Origin: Tubulanus polymorphus | Taxonomy: Eukaryota; Nemertea; Palaeonemertea; Tubulaniformes; Tubulanidae | Length of the DNA: 64,000 nt | Direction of reading: 5' to 3' | NCBI RefSeq assembly: GCF_964204645.1 | Contig: NC_134035.1 | Location: 10,602,501-10,666,500, forward strand | Shown: positions 24,084 through 37,270 of the stretch, piece by piece | Layout: every line of letters begins with the position of its first letter | Position numbering within the stretch: the first letter of the stretch is position 1 | Made by a program: the position numbers and the translations under genes | Notes under the pieces: model-generated | Seen by the model: only the letters and a program-made list of their open reading frames with translations | Databases searched by the model: none | Told to the model about the DNA's origin: nothing

Positions 24084-26989
24084 TATTGATCTCGTGTATA
24101 TGTATTTTATAGTTACAAAATATCCATTGAAATCTATACAGATGAAAAATAAGTAGTTATGTACAAAATCACCGAAAATTGCTCAACATCCGATTTATCC
24201 ATAGATTACATCTTCACCACCACAGACACGCGCCATTCCGTGCAAATCTATAAAATATCTCTGAAAGCTGCTCATTTATATGATATTCTTTTTTTACATA
24301 CACATTTCCACATATAGATTTTCGAGAAAAGCGTACCGCACGAACTAATGGAAGGCTGCACACAGTACACGGCCGGGTAGGCTCGCTCGCTGGCACCGGG
24401 GGAACGCGTTCACATCCACCGGTCTTAAACTCGTGGCGATGTTTATAACGCAGATATATAACTCTCGAAATAAAATAAGAAAAAATAAATCTATGCCTTA
24501 TAGATAGAATATTCGTTTACACGGAAAACACGTACGCCGATTCCGAAATAGCGTTTTCGCGTTGAGCATTTTTCCGCAAAGGAATTCCCGTGCAAAACAC
24601 TTATACTGCTGTACACATCAAGCACAGTTCCGCGCCGATCTATGAAGAGTTATTTTGACACCTGACAAATAATAATGGAGAATCGGGTGGAAAAAATTAT
24701 GATTATGCAAGCTACAATGACGATTACGAAGGCTTATCGCATAGTTAGCGGTAAACTAGGAGAGTATTATTGGCCCGTAATGGTTCCGAAGTCCTCGACC
24801 TCGGAACGCGGGTTCGAATTTTTCTGCAGTGATTAACGAAAGCAGTTTCTAGGAAGCAAAACCTCGTTGTACTGAACAATGTTTGTAATTTTTTTAACGC
24901 GCTTCTATAAGTGCACACGTGGTGGATGGAAAAACGCTCGCTCGGAGGTCAGTACACTCACAGTCACGGGACTTGCGTCGAGTGACAGAATTCTGCACGC
25001 GGCATCCAAAAATCTAAGAGCTTTTGTCCTGAATTTTACCACAAAACTAACGCGTTTAAGGGATATCGGTGAGCTATAATATTCATCGTCTAAACGCGCC
25101 GCACTGTCAACTGCTTGACACATGAGATTGTTTTATTTCTGGCGAACCCTTTTGAAATGTGCATTTTTCGAGAGGAGGACTCAATAAGTTTCCCGGAACA
25201 GTCAGTTGGTCCACCGGAAACGTATACAACGCGCAAGAATTCCGGCTCGTTATTATTTATTACAGGACAATGATTCGAAAAGCGACGGAATCGTCGAGTC
25301 AAACACGCGACCCCGTCACCATTATTCAATACACCACAGTTATGCGCATTTTCTTTTGACTGGAACAGATTTTTCTGATACCGAAGTTATTTTCAGTTCG
25401 ATACGGTTACCCCGGGCTTATAACCTAAACACCGGCAAAAACCGGAGACCAATATAGTGGCGAATCGTTAAAACTCGTTCCCCAGTGGGTAGATTAATTC
25501 TCTGAAAAGTGACAAATAGTTGACGAAAAATAAAACGCAATCGTTTTTTAAATGTATTTTGATGACAACGATTTCTCCAAAATTCATTTATCGAATTACA
25601 ATCACCCGTTCGTTTGAAACCACCCACAACTGTCAATACACGATTAGCAAAGTACGCGGAAGCGCTTCTTTTGACACGCTCACACACTCGCATACAAACG
25701 CGTTTTGTGTGTCGTTAGATAATAACTCTCGTAACCTTGGCACGGTCCCAAAATAGTACTGTTTGCGTGTGTGTGTGTGTGCGCTTCCAAAAAACCGGTC
25801 ACAGAAAATGACGAATAACACGATTCGAGGCCCCCAAACGTAACCGGTCCACATATTAAGCGCATTGATAATGCGCGCAGCTCGGCGTACTTTTAAGTGT
25901 CGCATAAACAGCGATTAAGTATTTTCTATGAAGAGGGCCGAGTGGAGCGGTGTTTTCCTGCGAATCGCGCCGTTGTGTTATCGAATAAAAAGTTACACAT
26001 AAATCGCATCATCGTGGTTGGTAGATTATAGCGACCCATTGAAAAAAAAAAACATATTCCAATTAACCTTATCGAGTTGTCAAGGCTAAACGGATATTAA
26101 ATTTTGTTTGTCCGATTGATATTCAGAATCGAAACAATGATTTTGTCAACAGGGCGCCAGCATTTTCCGTACAGGTTGCTTGTTAGGGCAGTTGTATATA
26201 TTGTTTAGTTGGTTCCGTGTCACCTATTTAACTTTTTGGTATAAAATGAACAAATAAATAATTGACGTCAATTTAAAATTTAAAATTCCGTATTCAATAT
26301 TTCTAAAATATGACGTACGTACGAAAAAGAATGATCATCTATTCAGAATTCTAACGTAAAATTTTGACATTCAGATTTTTCGGTTTAAATCTAAATTTTA
26401 ATTTCCGAATAAGGGGGTCGCCCACTCATACAGCAACATTCATTTTCTGTCTAAATTCCTCAAATTGAAATGCAATTCGTGTCATTTTGTGCGGGCGATT
26501 TTGTTCTGATCTCGAAACCTTTTTTTGGTCTTATATAAACGCGTTTAGACGCGTTCGAGCTAATATGGCACATAGGACTGTGTCACAGTTGATAGTTACA
26601 ATAAACTTATGAACCCAGAATATATCTCTGCGGTCTACGATTCCCAGAAAGGGATGAGTAAAACTAATGGGAGCGATTTTGGCTTTTTATTTGACCGTGG
26701 AACCCCCAGGCACGATTGATCTTGTTATTACTGAAGTGGTTGGAACGCGTGATTCAACCGAGATATTTATCACATAAATAACGGTGACGGTTTATGTAAA
26801 AAAAAAACAACGCTTAAAAGCAAATAATAACTGATTGTGTTAGTTCTACGTGGAGCATTGTCGCGATAACGAACTTGGATATTAAGATTCGACGAATAAT
26901 CGTCGATTATTTATCGAACAAATCGTCCATAAAAAGACGGCTATAGACTCAGAAAACATGTTTTCAGAAGATAATCTTGATCATCATAG

Positions 26990-27215
26990 TTGGTTTCCAT
27001 AGAGAAGTGACTGTCTGATATCAATAAAGCGTAAATCCACTATGAAATAGAAAGAAAATTTAAAAGAGAACCTCACGTTTCGACTTAATTCTATGAGCCA
27101 TTTGAAAATCCGTCTTTGAAAATGATTTTGCGAAAATGGCTAGAATTGAGTCGAATCGAACGACTCTCTTCAAGTTTCTTTTTCACTTTATTGCGGGTTT
27201 TCACTTTATCGCAGA
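26990..27215. mobile_element. Diverged copy of the 13.0 kb snapback element
   Basis: It shares the start GGTTTCCATAGAGAAGTGAC, then TGATATCAATAA, and inverted text around TTTCGACTTAATTCTATGAG and GGCTAGAATTGAGTCGAA, ending with CACTTTATTGCGGGTTTTCA. The arms are clearly mutated compared with 12974-13154. Short head fragments (GGTTTCCAT...) also occur near 22840 and 51790. Confidence 0.55.
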
Positions 27216-27876
27216 CGTTTTTGGAGGCCGCCATCTTTATGGGAAGGTCTGAAGCCGATTCGTGGTCGTTCAAGTTCGTTATAACGAGACCCGCTGTAGA
27301 AATCAATGCCACTAAACTTACATAACATATAATACATGTTTAACGCGTATTCTAAACGAACATTGATAGCCTATATCCATTCGACGGCAGTTGTCAACGA
27401 TGTAAAATGTTAATATATACGTAATCTATCATAAAATGTACACAAATTCATAAATCATACAGCGAAATATATATAGCAAATTCACCGAGTTCACTCACAG
27501 CCGTATTTAAAATGGCCGACAAAACTATACAAAATTCTCAAAAACACTTCATTCAAATTATCACCAGCACTTTTACAGAGCACACTCTCGAATGATATAA
27601 AAACACATTCTCAACAAAACGCGTCGACAAGGTTTTTCGACGTTAATGATTGTCTCATTTCGTAAAATTCATCGTAACAAAACCACACTTCCCCAGCGCA
27701 AAGCCCAGAAAAAGCTATAACCGAGAGCAAGACCTTTATCGCTCTGAACAAAGGGGCCCGAACTAACGCATCGGAATGTTCCTATATTGTATACGACCAT
27801 GATTTTGGTCACTCAAATGTTCAAACGTGTTCGACCCCTCGTATTACCAACCTTTCAGTCGCGTGTCCCGACCTGG

Positions 27877-28685
27877 CTATAACAGGTACGGGTGACAGAA
27901 TCGATAGATGAGCCTCTTGGAATGTTCGGTCTTTTTGATGATACCTTTCTTGTAATACTGACGAATCGAACGACTCAACTTGTCGTAGTTCATGGCCGGC
28001 CGGTTTTTCCTTTTGCCCCACAGTCTGGCGACTCGAGCCGAGTCTTCGATCTTAAATATGCCGTTTTTGCGATCGAGCCACCGAATACAGTTGCCGTAGA
28101 ATTGTGGCTGCAGAAGAAGGTCTTTTAGAAATTGCCACAAATGGATGTTCTGTTTGATGCCGTCTTCTTCGGCATGATAGTAACCTACAGTGAATGAGAT
28201 TATTGTATGAGTTTTTTTTTAATGAAATGAGTTATACAAGTTTTAGGATGAAAATGAATAATCGAGAATGAATCATTAACGCGATCAGTAGCTTTTCGTT
28301 TTTTTAGAGTAGTCGTTAGGCCCAACGCACACAGCGACACAGAAAAACACGGAAATGAGGCAAGCGTTTCCCTGTTTCTTATGCGTTAACTAGAAATTAG
28401 AAACAGGTTTCGGGAAACAATGTTTCCTAGATCAAGTATGTTCGATTCAGTGTTTCTGTTGTTCTGTGTTTCCATGTTTCCTATACAAGGTTAACGCGTT
28501 TCATGAAACGGAATTCGTTTTCACAACCCAAATAAGTGTGTCCCCTGACACTCAATTCGTGATAGGTCGCGTACGAACCTTGGTCAGATTCGGCCGATAA
28601 TGACGAGAGACTGTCCCGCCTCGGGGAATCCATCTCGCTGTCGTTACTCGATGTGGGAGACCCTGGAAATGCAACAGGTCCGCAA

Positions 28686-28722
<37 letters not shown>

Positions 28723-31031
28723 GGTGCTGATGTTGCTGAGCGGCGACCATTGACACCGAATCCAGATTCATGTACATCGGATTCGGTTTCGGAATCGGAA
28801 CTGACGCCGTTTCAATATCCTGACACAAAGCGAGAGCTGCGAATTAAAGAATGCGCCATATTAGAATGTTTAACGACAACTGAGACTTAATGAAACGGGA
28901 TCCCCTGCACTTAAAATTTGCCAAGTGCATCAGGCGCTTAAGTTTTTGATCGAGAAATACAAAAGAATATCATTCCTATCCTTAATCTTTTGAAATTCGG
29001 AATGTTTAGTGGGCGATTGCGACCGACCCCTGCTGAAACTGACTCCCACTTATATGCAAACCCATCAACGAATTCTAAACTAGTTATGCAACAAAACACT
29101 AGTGCGTTCTTCACAAGAGGGGGATGGCCATACCTCTCATTTTACATCCACCCCAGAAATCAGCCTTGTTAAAAACTCAGATTGCAACGAAAACAACTTA
29201 ATATTCATTATTTTGGGAAGAGCAAAACCTTAATGGCTGGCTTCGACAACGGAATATTCTCAAAGAACACTGATCTAAAGATAGAATTCATACCATTCAT
29301 CCATATTTCGAGTTGAGCGAACAAAGTGGCGCCGGCTTCTGGTGAACGTTTCTTGAAATCGTCCTCGGTGAATAAGGCTAACGTGGATCCGTTGACGTTG
29401 AAGTTCTCCACGCGAGTCAACGGCAGCTGGAAATGATGTAACGTGTACGTCACCCAGCGTTGCACGTGTTCGGCCGTCCACGATTCCGGAGCTACAACGA
29501 TATATAAGAACTATATACTTTTTGAGAAAATATTTTCGGACTTCGTCATCGACACTCCCAGTAAACAACGAGACTTAGATCAGCTCGATGGAAAGTTTTA
29601 TCAACTCGTTCAGCGAGAGAAGGCCGAATGAAATAACAAACGAGACGGTTGAAAAAACGCTATCAAGTCGAACAGCCTCGTAAATCAATCGAACATTATT
29701 ACTACTTCCTTATTTGATATATCATTTCGACTGTTTGTTTCAAAAATTATAAAGTCGACTTTAGTACGAATTCGAGACAGCGATAACGGGAATGTTCTAC
29801 ATAATTGCCACCGCATTATTGAGATTGAATGCATTTTAAAAATCCAAGGTTTGGCCACTCCCGGCTCAAAACAAAAGGGTCAACCCCTATTATGATAGAA
29901 CATGTGTGTGTGTGTATGGTATAATGTGCATATTGTAATTTCATCCTATGATCTTGTAATTTATGTAGCAATTTATTTTGCAAAATAGAATACTCATTCA
30001 TTCATTCAACATCACTGAAACCAATACTTTCTAGAAGTATAGCCCCACTATATTGTTACATTTTTCTTCCTTAACTTATATATATTTGTAATAACGTCCA
30101 ATAGTGTAACGTTTTATTGAAAATAAATTTCAATTTCAAAATAGCAGAAATTCTCTAATATATCTATTATTAGAAAGTTCTTTGACAGACGTAGTGAAAA
30201 CTTACCCAGTGGTATGGCTGTCAGTGTACACGTCTGATCGATTTCAGCTTTCACCTGTTTGAGCAGGTCTATAGGAATGGCTGTCTCTATCGCTGCCTGG
30301 TCTTCGCAGGACATGGCAGCAGTCGTCGACACAGTCGGAAAGGCACCGGTTTGATTCGTCGAGAAACCATCGTACGCGACGAACGCGGGTTCGCTTTTCA
30401 CCAGACTCAAGTCGGCGAATGTTCGCTGTTGTTGACAGTTGTCACCGATATTCGCCTTGATGCTCTCGTTAGGAACCGACAAATGATCATCGGCCTCGTA
30501 AAACGAATTGTCCTGCGCGTACACGTCCGTGTTATTCAGCAAGAAGTCGAGTTCAGTGAGACTAAAAGATCGCTCGCATTTCACGTTACCGATAGCCGCA
30601 ACGTTCATAGCACCGTTAATATTTTGAAGTTTCGTTTTGACGGGCGACCTGCCGTTCGTAGGAAGCGACTCGTAATACTGCGATACAGTCTCCGGAATCA
30701 AACACCGCTGTTTAGACTGGTCGTACTGTCCATCGTCGTCCGAGAATTCCTGTTTGATCACGATATTCGGATTGTAGGCCGCGACTTCCATACCCGGCTG
30801 GTAGGTTTGACCTTCGTGGCGAGAAATCGAAGATGTAGCTATCTGCACCGATTGCGATTGCGGTTTCTCAGAAGTGGACGAGTTGTACATCGAGAATATT
30901 GAATTGGTGTCTATGTCGCTATCCGCCCACATGTATTCCGTACTATCTAAGCTTGCTAGTATTTCTTCCAAAACGTCGTCTGGGACCTGTTCGAAGAAAT
31001 AAGAAAGAATTTGAAAATATATTTCATCCAT
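27877..31031 (-). CDS. SPDEF-like: SPDEF/Ets98B-class ETS transcription factor (PNT + ETS), 4 coding exons, about 529 aa
   Basis: Exons on the minus strand: 31031-30206, 29491-29294, 28836-28579, 28184-27877. All three introns are phase 1 and the frame closes at TAG. Exon 1 gives an acidic, Ser/Thr-rich region including VKSEP and IKQEF, which resemble sumoylation motifs. Exon 2 encodes a Pointed (SAM-type) domain, about residues 279-341 (SWTAEHVQRWVTYTL...DDFKKRSP). Exon 3 has a glutamine run (380-391, preceded by QQHQH) and Ser-rich text. Exon 4 encodes the ETS DNA-binding domain, about 441-527, starting IHLWQFL with recognition helix GKRKNRPAMNYDKLSRS and IRQYYKKGI, the variant typical of SPDEF/PDEF and fly Ets98B. 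It would bind GGA-core sites in the nucleus. Start: the Met at 31031 has an in-frame TAA 15 bases upstream. However TTCTTCGAACAG at about 30987 could be a splice acceptor, with a 5' exon ending at a GTGAGT donor near 31712. The exon 3 donor GTTCGT is weak but is the only one that joins in frame. Confidence 0.9.
28316..28496. mobile_element. Related TTAA-type fold-back element in SPDEF-like intron 3
   Basis: It begins TTAGGCCCAACGCACACAGC and ends near TTAACGCG, with internal alternating GGAAACA and TGTTTCC text as in the 13.4 kb element. Ends are degraded. It sits between the exons at 28579 and 28184 of the ETS gene. Confidence 0.4.
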
Positions 31032-32104
31032 ATCGTGCCGCGATTACATGATGTTTTCGGTCTTACGCCGTGAGGGTTGACTGAAGTGTTGTGAACACAT
31101 CGCGGTGTTACTCGATGTTAGCGGTGGTTCTATGAAGGTTTAGTGTCGTCGACCCACTTAAAGATAATCAGCTGATAGCTATTCACAAGCTGCAAGCACG
31201 AGGTCGAATTACGTAATGCACACAAAAAAAACGTTTGTTTAATCGTCAATGTTTTTTACGATCTGTTTACGTTGAAATAGAAAAGACGTCTTAAACTTGA
31301 GAAATGTCTCAGTCATTGAAATGACACCATTTGAGTATAAAGCACCTTCTGAAAAACTTCGTTAGGGAACTTATATAGGAAAACTCCGCAAGATATATTA
31401 CTCATAGCATTTGTGTCATTACGTAGTAAAGTATTCAATGAATTATTTCAAAAAGTTATGATGAATCGCTTTTAGAATCTGTAATATTGCTGATCGGAGG
31501 CAGAAGATCACTGAATACGATCAACTAGCATCGGGTATCACGACATTTTATGCCTATTCCATATTGATCAAATAGATAGATAATATTGTTTACAGGCACC
31601 CAACAACAGAGGAAATCTAGAACACTAATTAAACTACTTCCGCATATAAGGCGCAAACAAGCAACAATTCGAAGCGAACATTGGTCATGAACCATATCCC
31701 GGAGTACTCACCCCCTGAACAACGTACTTAGCTATGAAAATATGAAGTAACTCCAAAATCGACAGTAGCAAAACATGTCAGCGCGGTATATTTTGCCAAA
31801 AACGTGCAAAATGTTTTGCGCAGTTAGCTTTCGTTGTGCAACAAATAGGTCACAGCGAATGAAACAGATTGAGAGTCATAAAAATATCATTACGTTCAAA
31901 TGTGGTTCAAAGCTTTTAGTTGTTTCGTGTGTAAACACACGTGGAAAATATAGGTCCCCGGCATCGACTACCACGCGAAAGCATAATCATAACAATCGAC
32001 GTGTTTACCACCGTGGTATGAAATAAGAATCGGGAAGCTTTCGACGCAAATAAGAAATGTGTTTTTGGATTGCCATATGGCGTTTAGTAAAATATCATTG
32101 TTGC

Positions 32105-32360
32105 ACAGTCGTGACATAAGTCCAAAAGTGATCTTAAATCTTGAGACTAGTCTTGATATGTGAGATTGGTTACTACATCTAAGATGGTCATAGACTGGTC
32201 TTCAAAACGCAGTGGTCTTGTGACATGTTAGGTTGGCTATAGAGCTATAGATGGTCATAGACTGGTCTTCAAAACGCAGTGGTCTTGTGACATGTTAGGT
32301 TGGCTATAGAGCTAAGAAACTCTGAGACTGATCTTAATTCTTAAGTCATGACTGTGATCT
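32105..32360. repeat. Repeat with a 67-bp tandem duplication
   Basis: AGATGGTCATAGACTGGTCT starts two identical-looking 67-base units (32182-32248 and 32249-32315). The flanks carry CTTAAATCTTGAGAC and CTTAATTCTTAAG text, as in the GGGCCCAGTT MITEs. Confidence 0.7.
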
Positions 32361-33016
32361 TGTCTATAAATCCCAACAAAACGTAGTTAAGTATAGACTC
32401 AACTTCGACAACGGAATTTTAAATCAGATTTTTATTTTAAAAACTTTTAGTTTCTTACCTGTTGATCGGAAAAGCCGTCAATGCCTCCAAGGGTCATTGT
32501 TTTCGCAGTGAAATACTGTCTATTCTAACCATGCGTATGGAATTCCTAAAAGAAATTGGACCGACCGTTAAAACATGCGCGACAACACGTTATATACGAA
32601 TGTGTTTCAATCTTATCTTACGCGGCGGCGCACTTTTAAACGGTGTTTACACGTGGTATGCCACAACCATAAATAACAACAATATCTTTGATAACCTAAG
32701 AGTTTGTTAGAAACGTTTCAGAACGATGTCGCCGAATTCCGATATAAAATATGATTACATCACAACGCCTTTTTAAAGATGCGAGCGCTTTTTTGGACCG
32801 ATGCCAAGGTGAACCGCGACCGACACACGACTATTTGATAGATACATCGTACGCCCCCACCATCCCTGATCAGATTTCCCAGAACGTAACATTTTGAGGG
32901 AAACCCGAGAAAACGAGGGTCGTGGAAATTCTTATCGAGGTTCTTAGACTGACCCTCTCCCACTCCTGTCTACTCCGAACAACTAAAATCGATAATCCTA
33001 GGATTAGAAAATCGAT

Positions 33017-33205
33017 ACCTTGTTTCTCCTTTCGGCTGACCTTAAAAGTTGACCCGACCGGTCGCCTATCTACCCTGTACATTACTTTTTTTCAAGATTC
33101 GATCAAACTAACAATAACAGACCCGGCAGCTATAGAAACTAGCTGATTACAAATTCGATTGCGGTTTACAAAATAACCCGGCCGATAATAATAGGAGAAA
33201 GAAGG
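33017..33205. mobile_element. MITE with CTTGTTTCTCC ends, copy 1
   Basis: Shares with 42142-42308 the text ACCTTGTTTCTCCTTTC, CTATCTACCCTGTA, TTACTTTTTTT and ATAACAGACCCGGC in the same order. The right end GGAGAAAGAAG is a slightly mutated inverted copy of the left end. Confidence 0.6.
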
Positions 33206-34961
33206 TATAATTTTTCTTTAGCCCGATACATATTTTTACCTATTAAACCGATACATATTTTTACCTATTAAAAAATTTGGTAACGGCTAAAATCATTCAA
33301 GGTCATCATATTTACTCAAGAACCGACAAACTGAACTCACCAAATTCCAAGATTCAAACTTGTAACTCGTTAATAATGAATGAAAATTTGTCACTCGGCA
33401 TGAAAAGCATCGAATCCTTTTAGTGAATTTATATGTTTAATTTCCCGTTCGAAATTTGTTTAAATACTATTTGTCCGACGCGAGGACGTCATAACGCGGT
33501 GACCTTCCTGCAACATTCACGTCGCGATACGGGCTGATTGTATATTCAAGAGTTCGGATTCAATAGTTATCCGTGTTTCCAGGTTGTCAATAAACGCATT
33601 CACTGGAATTGAATGTCGTCAATGTTGATAAAATCTTATAATTTCCTGTTGTGGTTTTATAATTGCATTGAATTGTCGTGTCCAGTAGCCGATGCTAATG
33701 ACGGTATAACAGACACGTATTACATTAGGCTGTGCCCTTGAATGAAATACTTTTAAACACACCGCGAAAGCTATATACCGTACCGCCATCTGGAGGTTTA
33801 GTTTTTTATATCGTAGTCATTTCTAGGAAAGCTGAACAGTAGTAGGTGCCACGACATGGTAGCGCGATATGCTGTGCTCATTGAATCAAATTACATAACA
33901 TTTACGGCGTCGATTGTAATAGTACTGTGAAAACTGGAGCAAGTAGGTATTATCATCGTAGAAGGTCTATATAGATTCCGAGAATAGAAGTCGTATTCGT
34001 ACATGAGAATAATAACCTTCAAACGATATAGCTTCGAACATAATATTTTGTATACATAAAATGTATACTTAGTTAGAAAGAAGTGTCGATTTTGACTTCA
34101 TAAACAAAAACCGAAATATGGCAATTACTAAATGATGTTTTTTCTTTTTATCCTAACTTCATGCAGTGAAACATTAACTACACGATGTTTCAGGAATGTA
34201 CGCCTTTTTTTCTTAATTCTTAAAGTACAAACAAAAATAAATAATCATTATCGTTTGAAGGACGTTGGAAAATTTGCTGACAAATGAACAAGCGAAAGAA
34301 TCAGTAAAAAATTATTGGACTGGCAAATCATTTTCTAACAAAGTATGAAAATGTATACGTTGTATGGAAAAAATCACGAGAACGAATTGTTTTCAAAAGC
34401 TTTGCGAGCATCGATTTCAAAACAACTTATCATTTCGATTGGAATACTGTGGTGAATTCAATTGTAACAGCGCGTTCCGACAACAGAGCAAGCGTGTGTG
34501 ACCACGTCTTAGATTATACGAACCAAATAAATGAAGATGAATCCAGAATGAGGAGCGTAAGTAAAAAAAGAGCAAAAGACCGGATAGAAAATTATGTGTC
34601 GAATTCATTCAATTAATGCATACGTGAAAAGTCTACCCCGTTCTAACTATATAAAGAAAAATCGAAATTATTTGATGTATAAATGAAGCATTTATTTAGC
34701 TGAATAAATTGTCCTACCTCGCTTCTTCTTCGAGTGTCGCTGGTTTCTGTCCATGAAATAATGGATTGTATCTTAAATCAACACAAATTATTTATCCGAT
34801 CATCCGAATTTGGGAATAGCGAATTCATAAAGCGCGTGCCACCGGTTTGACAACACGATCTGTTTTGAACGAAAGATATTCGTGTTTAATCTTTCGAGAG
34901 TGAAGTCGCTTGGATATGTACCGCGCTGACTGGCCTCTTCTAGGAATCGTCAGTTGTTGTT

Positions 34962-34969
34962 TATAAAAG
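34962..34969 (+). promoter_or_regulatory. TATA box (TATAAAAG)
   Basis: A consensus TATAAAAG followed about 30 bases later by TTATTCATACT, a plausible initiator, then the short ORF at 35077. This is the strongest TATA context I noticed in the window. Confidence 0.4.
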
Positions 34970-35076
34970 TACAGCGCCAAACGCGGCAGTTATTCATACT
35001 ATCAGCGACCTAGATTATCGATTATAACCAGTACTGTATACACGCTGTGCAGTTCTTCAGCGAAGCAGGCGATAAA

Positions 35077-35181
35077 ATGAAGAAATTAAAAAACAATTTT
35101 AAGAAATTCGAACAAAAAACTACGCGAGAATCGAAGCTGCTTTGCTTTATTACTGCAATACTTGTCGTTATTTTGTTATGA
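35077..35181 (+). CDS. Candidate 34-aa tail-anchored micropeptide
   Basis: ATG at 35077 to TGA at 35179-35181. The peptide has a strongly basic half (KKLKKNFKKFEQKTTRESK, residues 2-20) and a C-terminal hydrophobic helix (LLCFITAILVVILL, 21-34), the layout of tail-anchored micropeptides of the ER/SR membrane. A TATAAAAG box lies 115 bases upstream (34962-34969), placing a start site near 34993-35000 with a 5' UTR of about 80 bases. The region 34850-35180 is less AT-rich than its flanks. The ATG is the first after the predicted start site. No family is recognised, and a chance ORF of this length is quite possible. Confidence 0.3.
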   Translation: MKKLKNNFKKFEQKTTRESKLLCFITAILVVILL

Positions 35182-37071
35182 AGAGCGATGTTAGTGAATG
35201 ATTTCCTTTCGAACGAGAAAACTTTCCGTTTAAGATTTGAAGATTTTTACAAATTTTATTACACCCAGAAAAAGTAAACAAAAAGAATTTAAATCTGTCT
35301 TTTTCAATAGCTAAATGCCCACCCAGCATTTCGAAAATCCCCGTTTCTATAGATTGAGTTGTTAATATAAGTTCTCACAGCATGAATGGTACACTTGACC
35401 CTATTGTAAACATTCGTGGTCGCCGACGCGTCCCGCAAACGTAGCCGTCAGCATCTAAATTTAGATTATCTGGTTTCCCCAACCCTGACCCCGGAAACCC
35501 CTGTTATCGAAAACCGCCACACGTAATTAGTATAAGCATACATCAATTACAACAGCAAATACTTTCATTCATAGTATTTCGAAAGTAGTAATCTCCCCAC
35601 GGCAGCGGCAACTGTAGTTAAAAGTGCAAATAAATCACTTCAACAAGTAGATAGCGAACCAGTGTTTCTTGGAAGACTTCAAATCATTTGAACTTTGTTT
35701 GGGTCGACGAGAGAGGGAGATATAAGTGAGGTGGTACATTGGAATTTGAATACTCTCTTTGAATATACTCTCTTTTTGTCAGCGCATTCAAACACTAAGA
35801 ATTGAAGGTTTTAGGATTCCATATTATGTGTCATTCCTTCAGACCGAAAATTCGGATTTTTGATAAATCTTTACTTGCCATATGTTTGAAAAAATGTTCA
35901 GTTATTTGACTGAGGCTTATATACTTTTACGTTACTTATATTGAAAAACAGCAAAGCCAATTTAAAAAAAAATGATTTCTTGTCCAATGACAGATGAATA
36001 AAATCAAGACTGAAATTGAGACTGAAATTGAAATCTCTAGTAAAAGTTTTCTCCTTTTAAATACAACATTCCAAAGCAATGCGTACACAATATGTTAATA
36101 CAAAAATCTGCGGGTATTTCCCCGACCGAAACATTTATTTACTCATCAACCTAAAATCGAGAGTTTGTACATAACGCACTGTACTTATAGCAACGTAATC
36201 TATGTCAAACGTTCTAACATTCCTCCGGTAGTTGTACATAGATTATACACGGAATGCTTTATAAGCACACTGTTTCCAAGCCTTTTTGGGTCTTTAAGCT
36301 TATCGTCATAAATTTTCAAGAGATGTATACATACGAATAAACAAAAACTCGAAGCTACTGCTAAAAATGCAGACGCCACTTCGCATTTTCGAAATGGAAT
36401 TATTCTGAATTCCATCCAAGTGTTACATAAACCAAGGCTGAACTAGGACTGGTCCTGAGCCACAGCGACACTACCGGCTGATACCGGAAAATGCTATGAA
36501 TATATACTTGACGTTCTGTTTTGTTGGTGAGATCCTGAATAGCCAAGCATGCTTACTGAAAAGTTTATGGACGCTCGTGAAATAAATGCTTTGTTCAATC
36601 TGGACACTAAATGCCGAGCAGTGTTTAACAATCGCAGCCTTTGAAATTATTTGCAGCATTCTGAAATCCACTGGACCAGCTACTCCTCAAACGTCGGAAT
36701 CACTCAGAGATTGGGAAGCATCTCACTGGAGCCCACGACTGACAGTGTTTTGTACATGACCAAGGAAACGTGTTTGGCCATGTCACCCGCGCAACGGCAC
36801 GCTGGCCAACACCATCTAGCAAGAATGAGGCAGGCCTGGTAGGCATAAATACGACATTGAGTAGGCATAGAATGGAGCGGCCTTGACCTTTCTACATTGA
36901 TTCATCTGGCCAAAGAAAGGAAGCGTTCTCAATAGACTGTGCTGACTGCTTAGTCAACGGCGCCCAGGGCTAGGGCACTGGTGATGATGACGATTGCTTA
37001 TTACTGTCGAAAATAAAGAACTCTACAAAAAATTGAAGTAACATCCTTTCTTTGATCAGATGAATTAATTG

Positions 37072-37270
37072 AATTGTATTGACCGGCAACCCCGATATTG
37101 ATGACGTAGTATACATCACACGCTATCCTAATTGTCATTAAAATCCATTACCAAGAGATAAAAATGTCACGATTTGGCCAACGAGAGTTGCGAAACTGAA
37201 ATAGCTAAGAATATACACAATTGTATTCGTTAATTCGAAACGCTTATTCTAGTGACGTAGTGCACATCGG
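37072..37270. repeat. Dispersed repeat with paired GATGACGTAGT motifs, copy 1
   Basis: Starts GAATTGTATTGACCGGCAAC. It carries GATGACGTAGTATACATC (37100) and GTGACGTAGTGCACATC (37252) in direct orientation about 151 bases apart. Same family as 61990-62236 and, inverted, 54238-54473. Confidence 0.55.

Larger units (their letters stand above)
31032..34961. other. Upstream region of the SPDEF-like gene
   Basis: A minus-strand GTGAGT donor at 31711-31706 could end a 5' UTR exon. Otherwise there are only repeats (32.1-32.4, 33.0-33.2 kb) and a 28-base tandem duplication (CCGATACATATTTTTACCTA) at 33222-33272. Confidence 0.4.

Noticed and set aside
24775-24840. tRNA-like hairpin and B box (GGGTTCGAATTTTTC)
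   Set aside because: The B box is degenerate on its 3' side and no cloverleaf closes, so it is not called as a tRNA gene.
25633-25905. Overlapping ORFs around 25.2-25.9 kb, including a GT run
   Set aside because: Multiple mutually overlapping frames on both strands with no family similarity.
36640-36970. Possible retroelement coding fragment
   Set aside because: Base composition differs from the neighbours, but no reverse transcriptase or transposase motif can be read in any frame.
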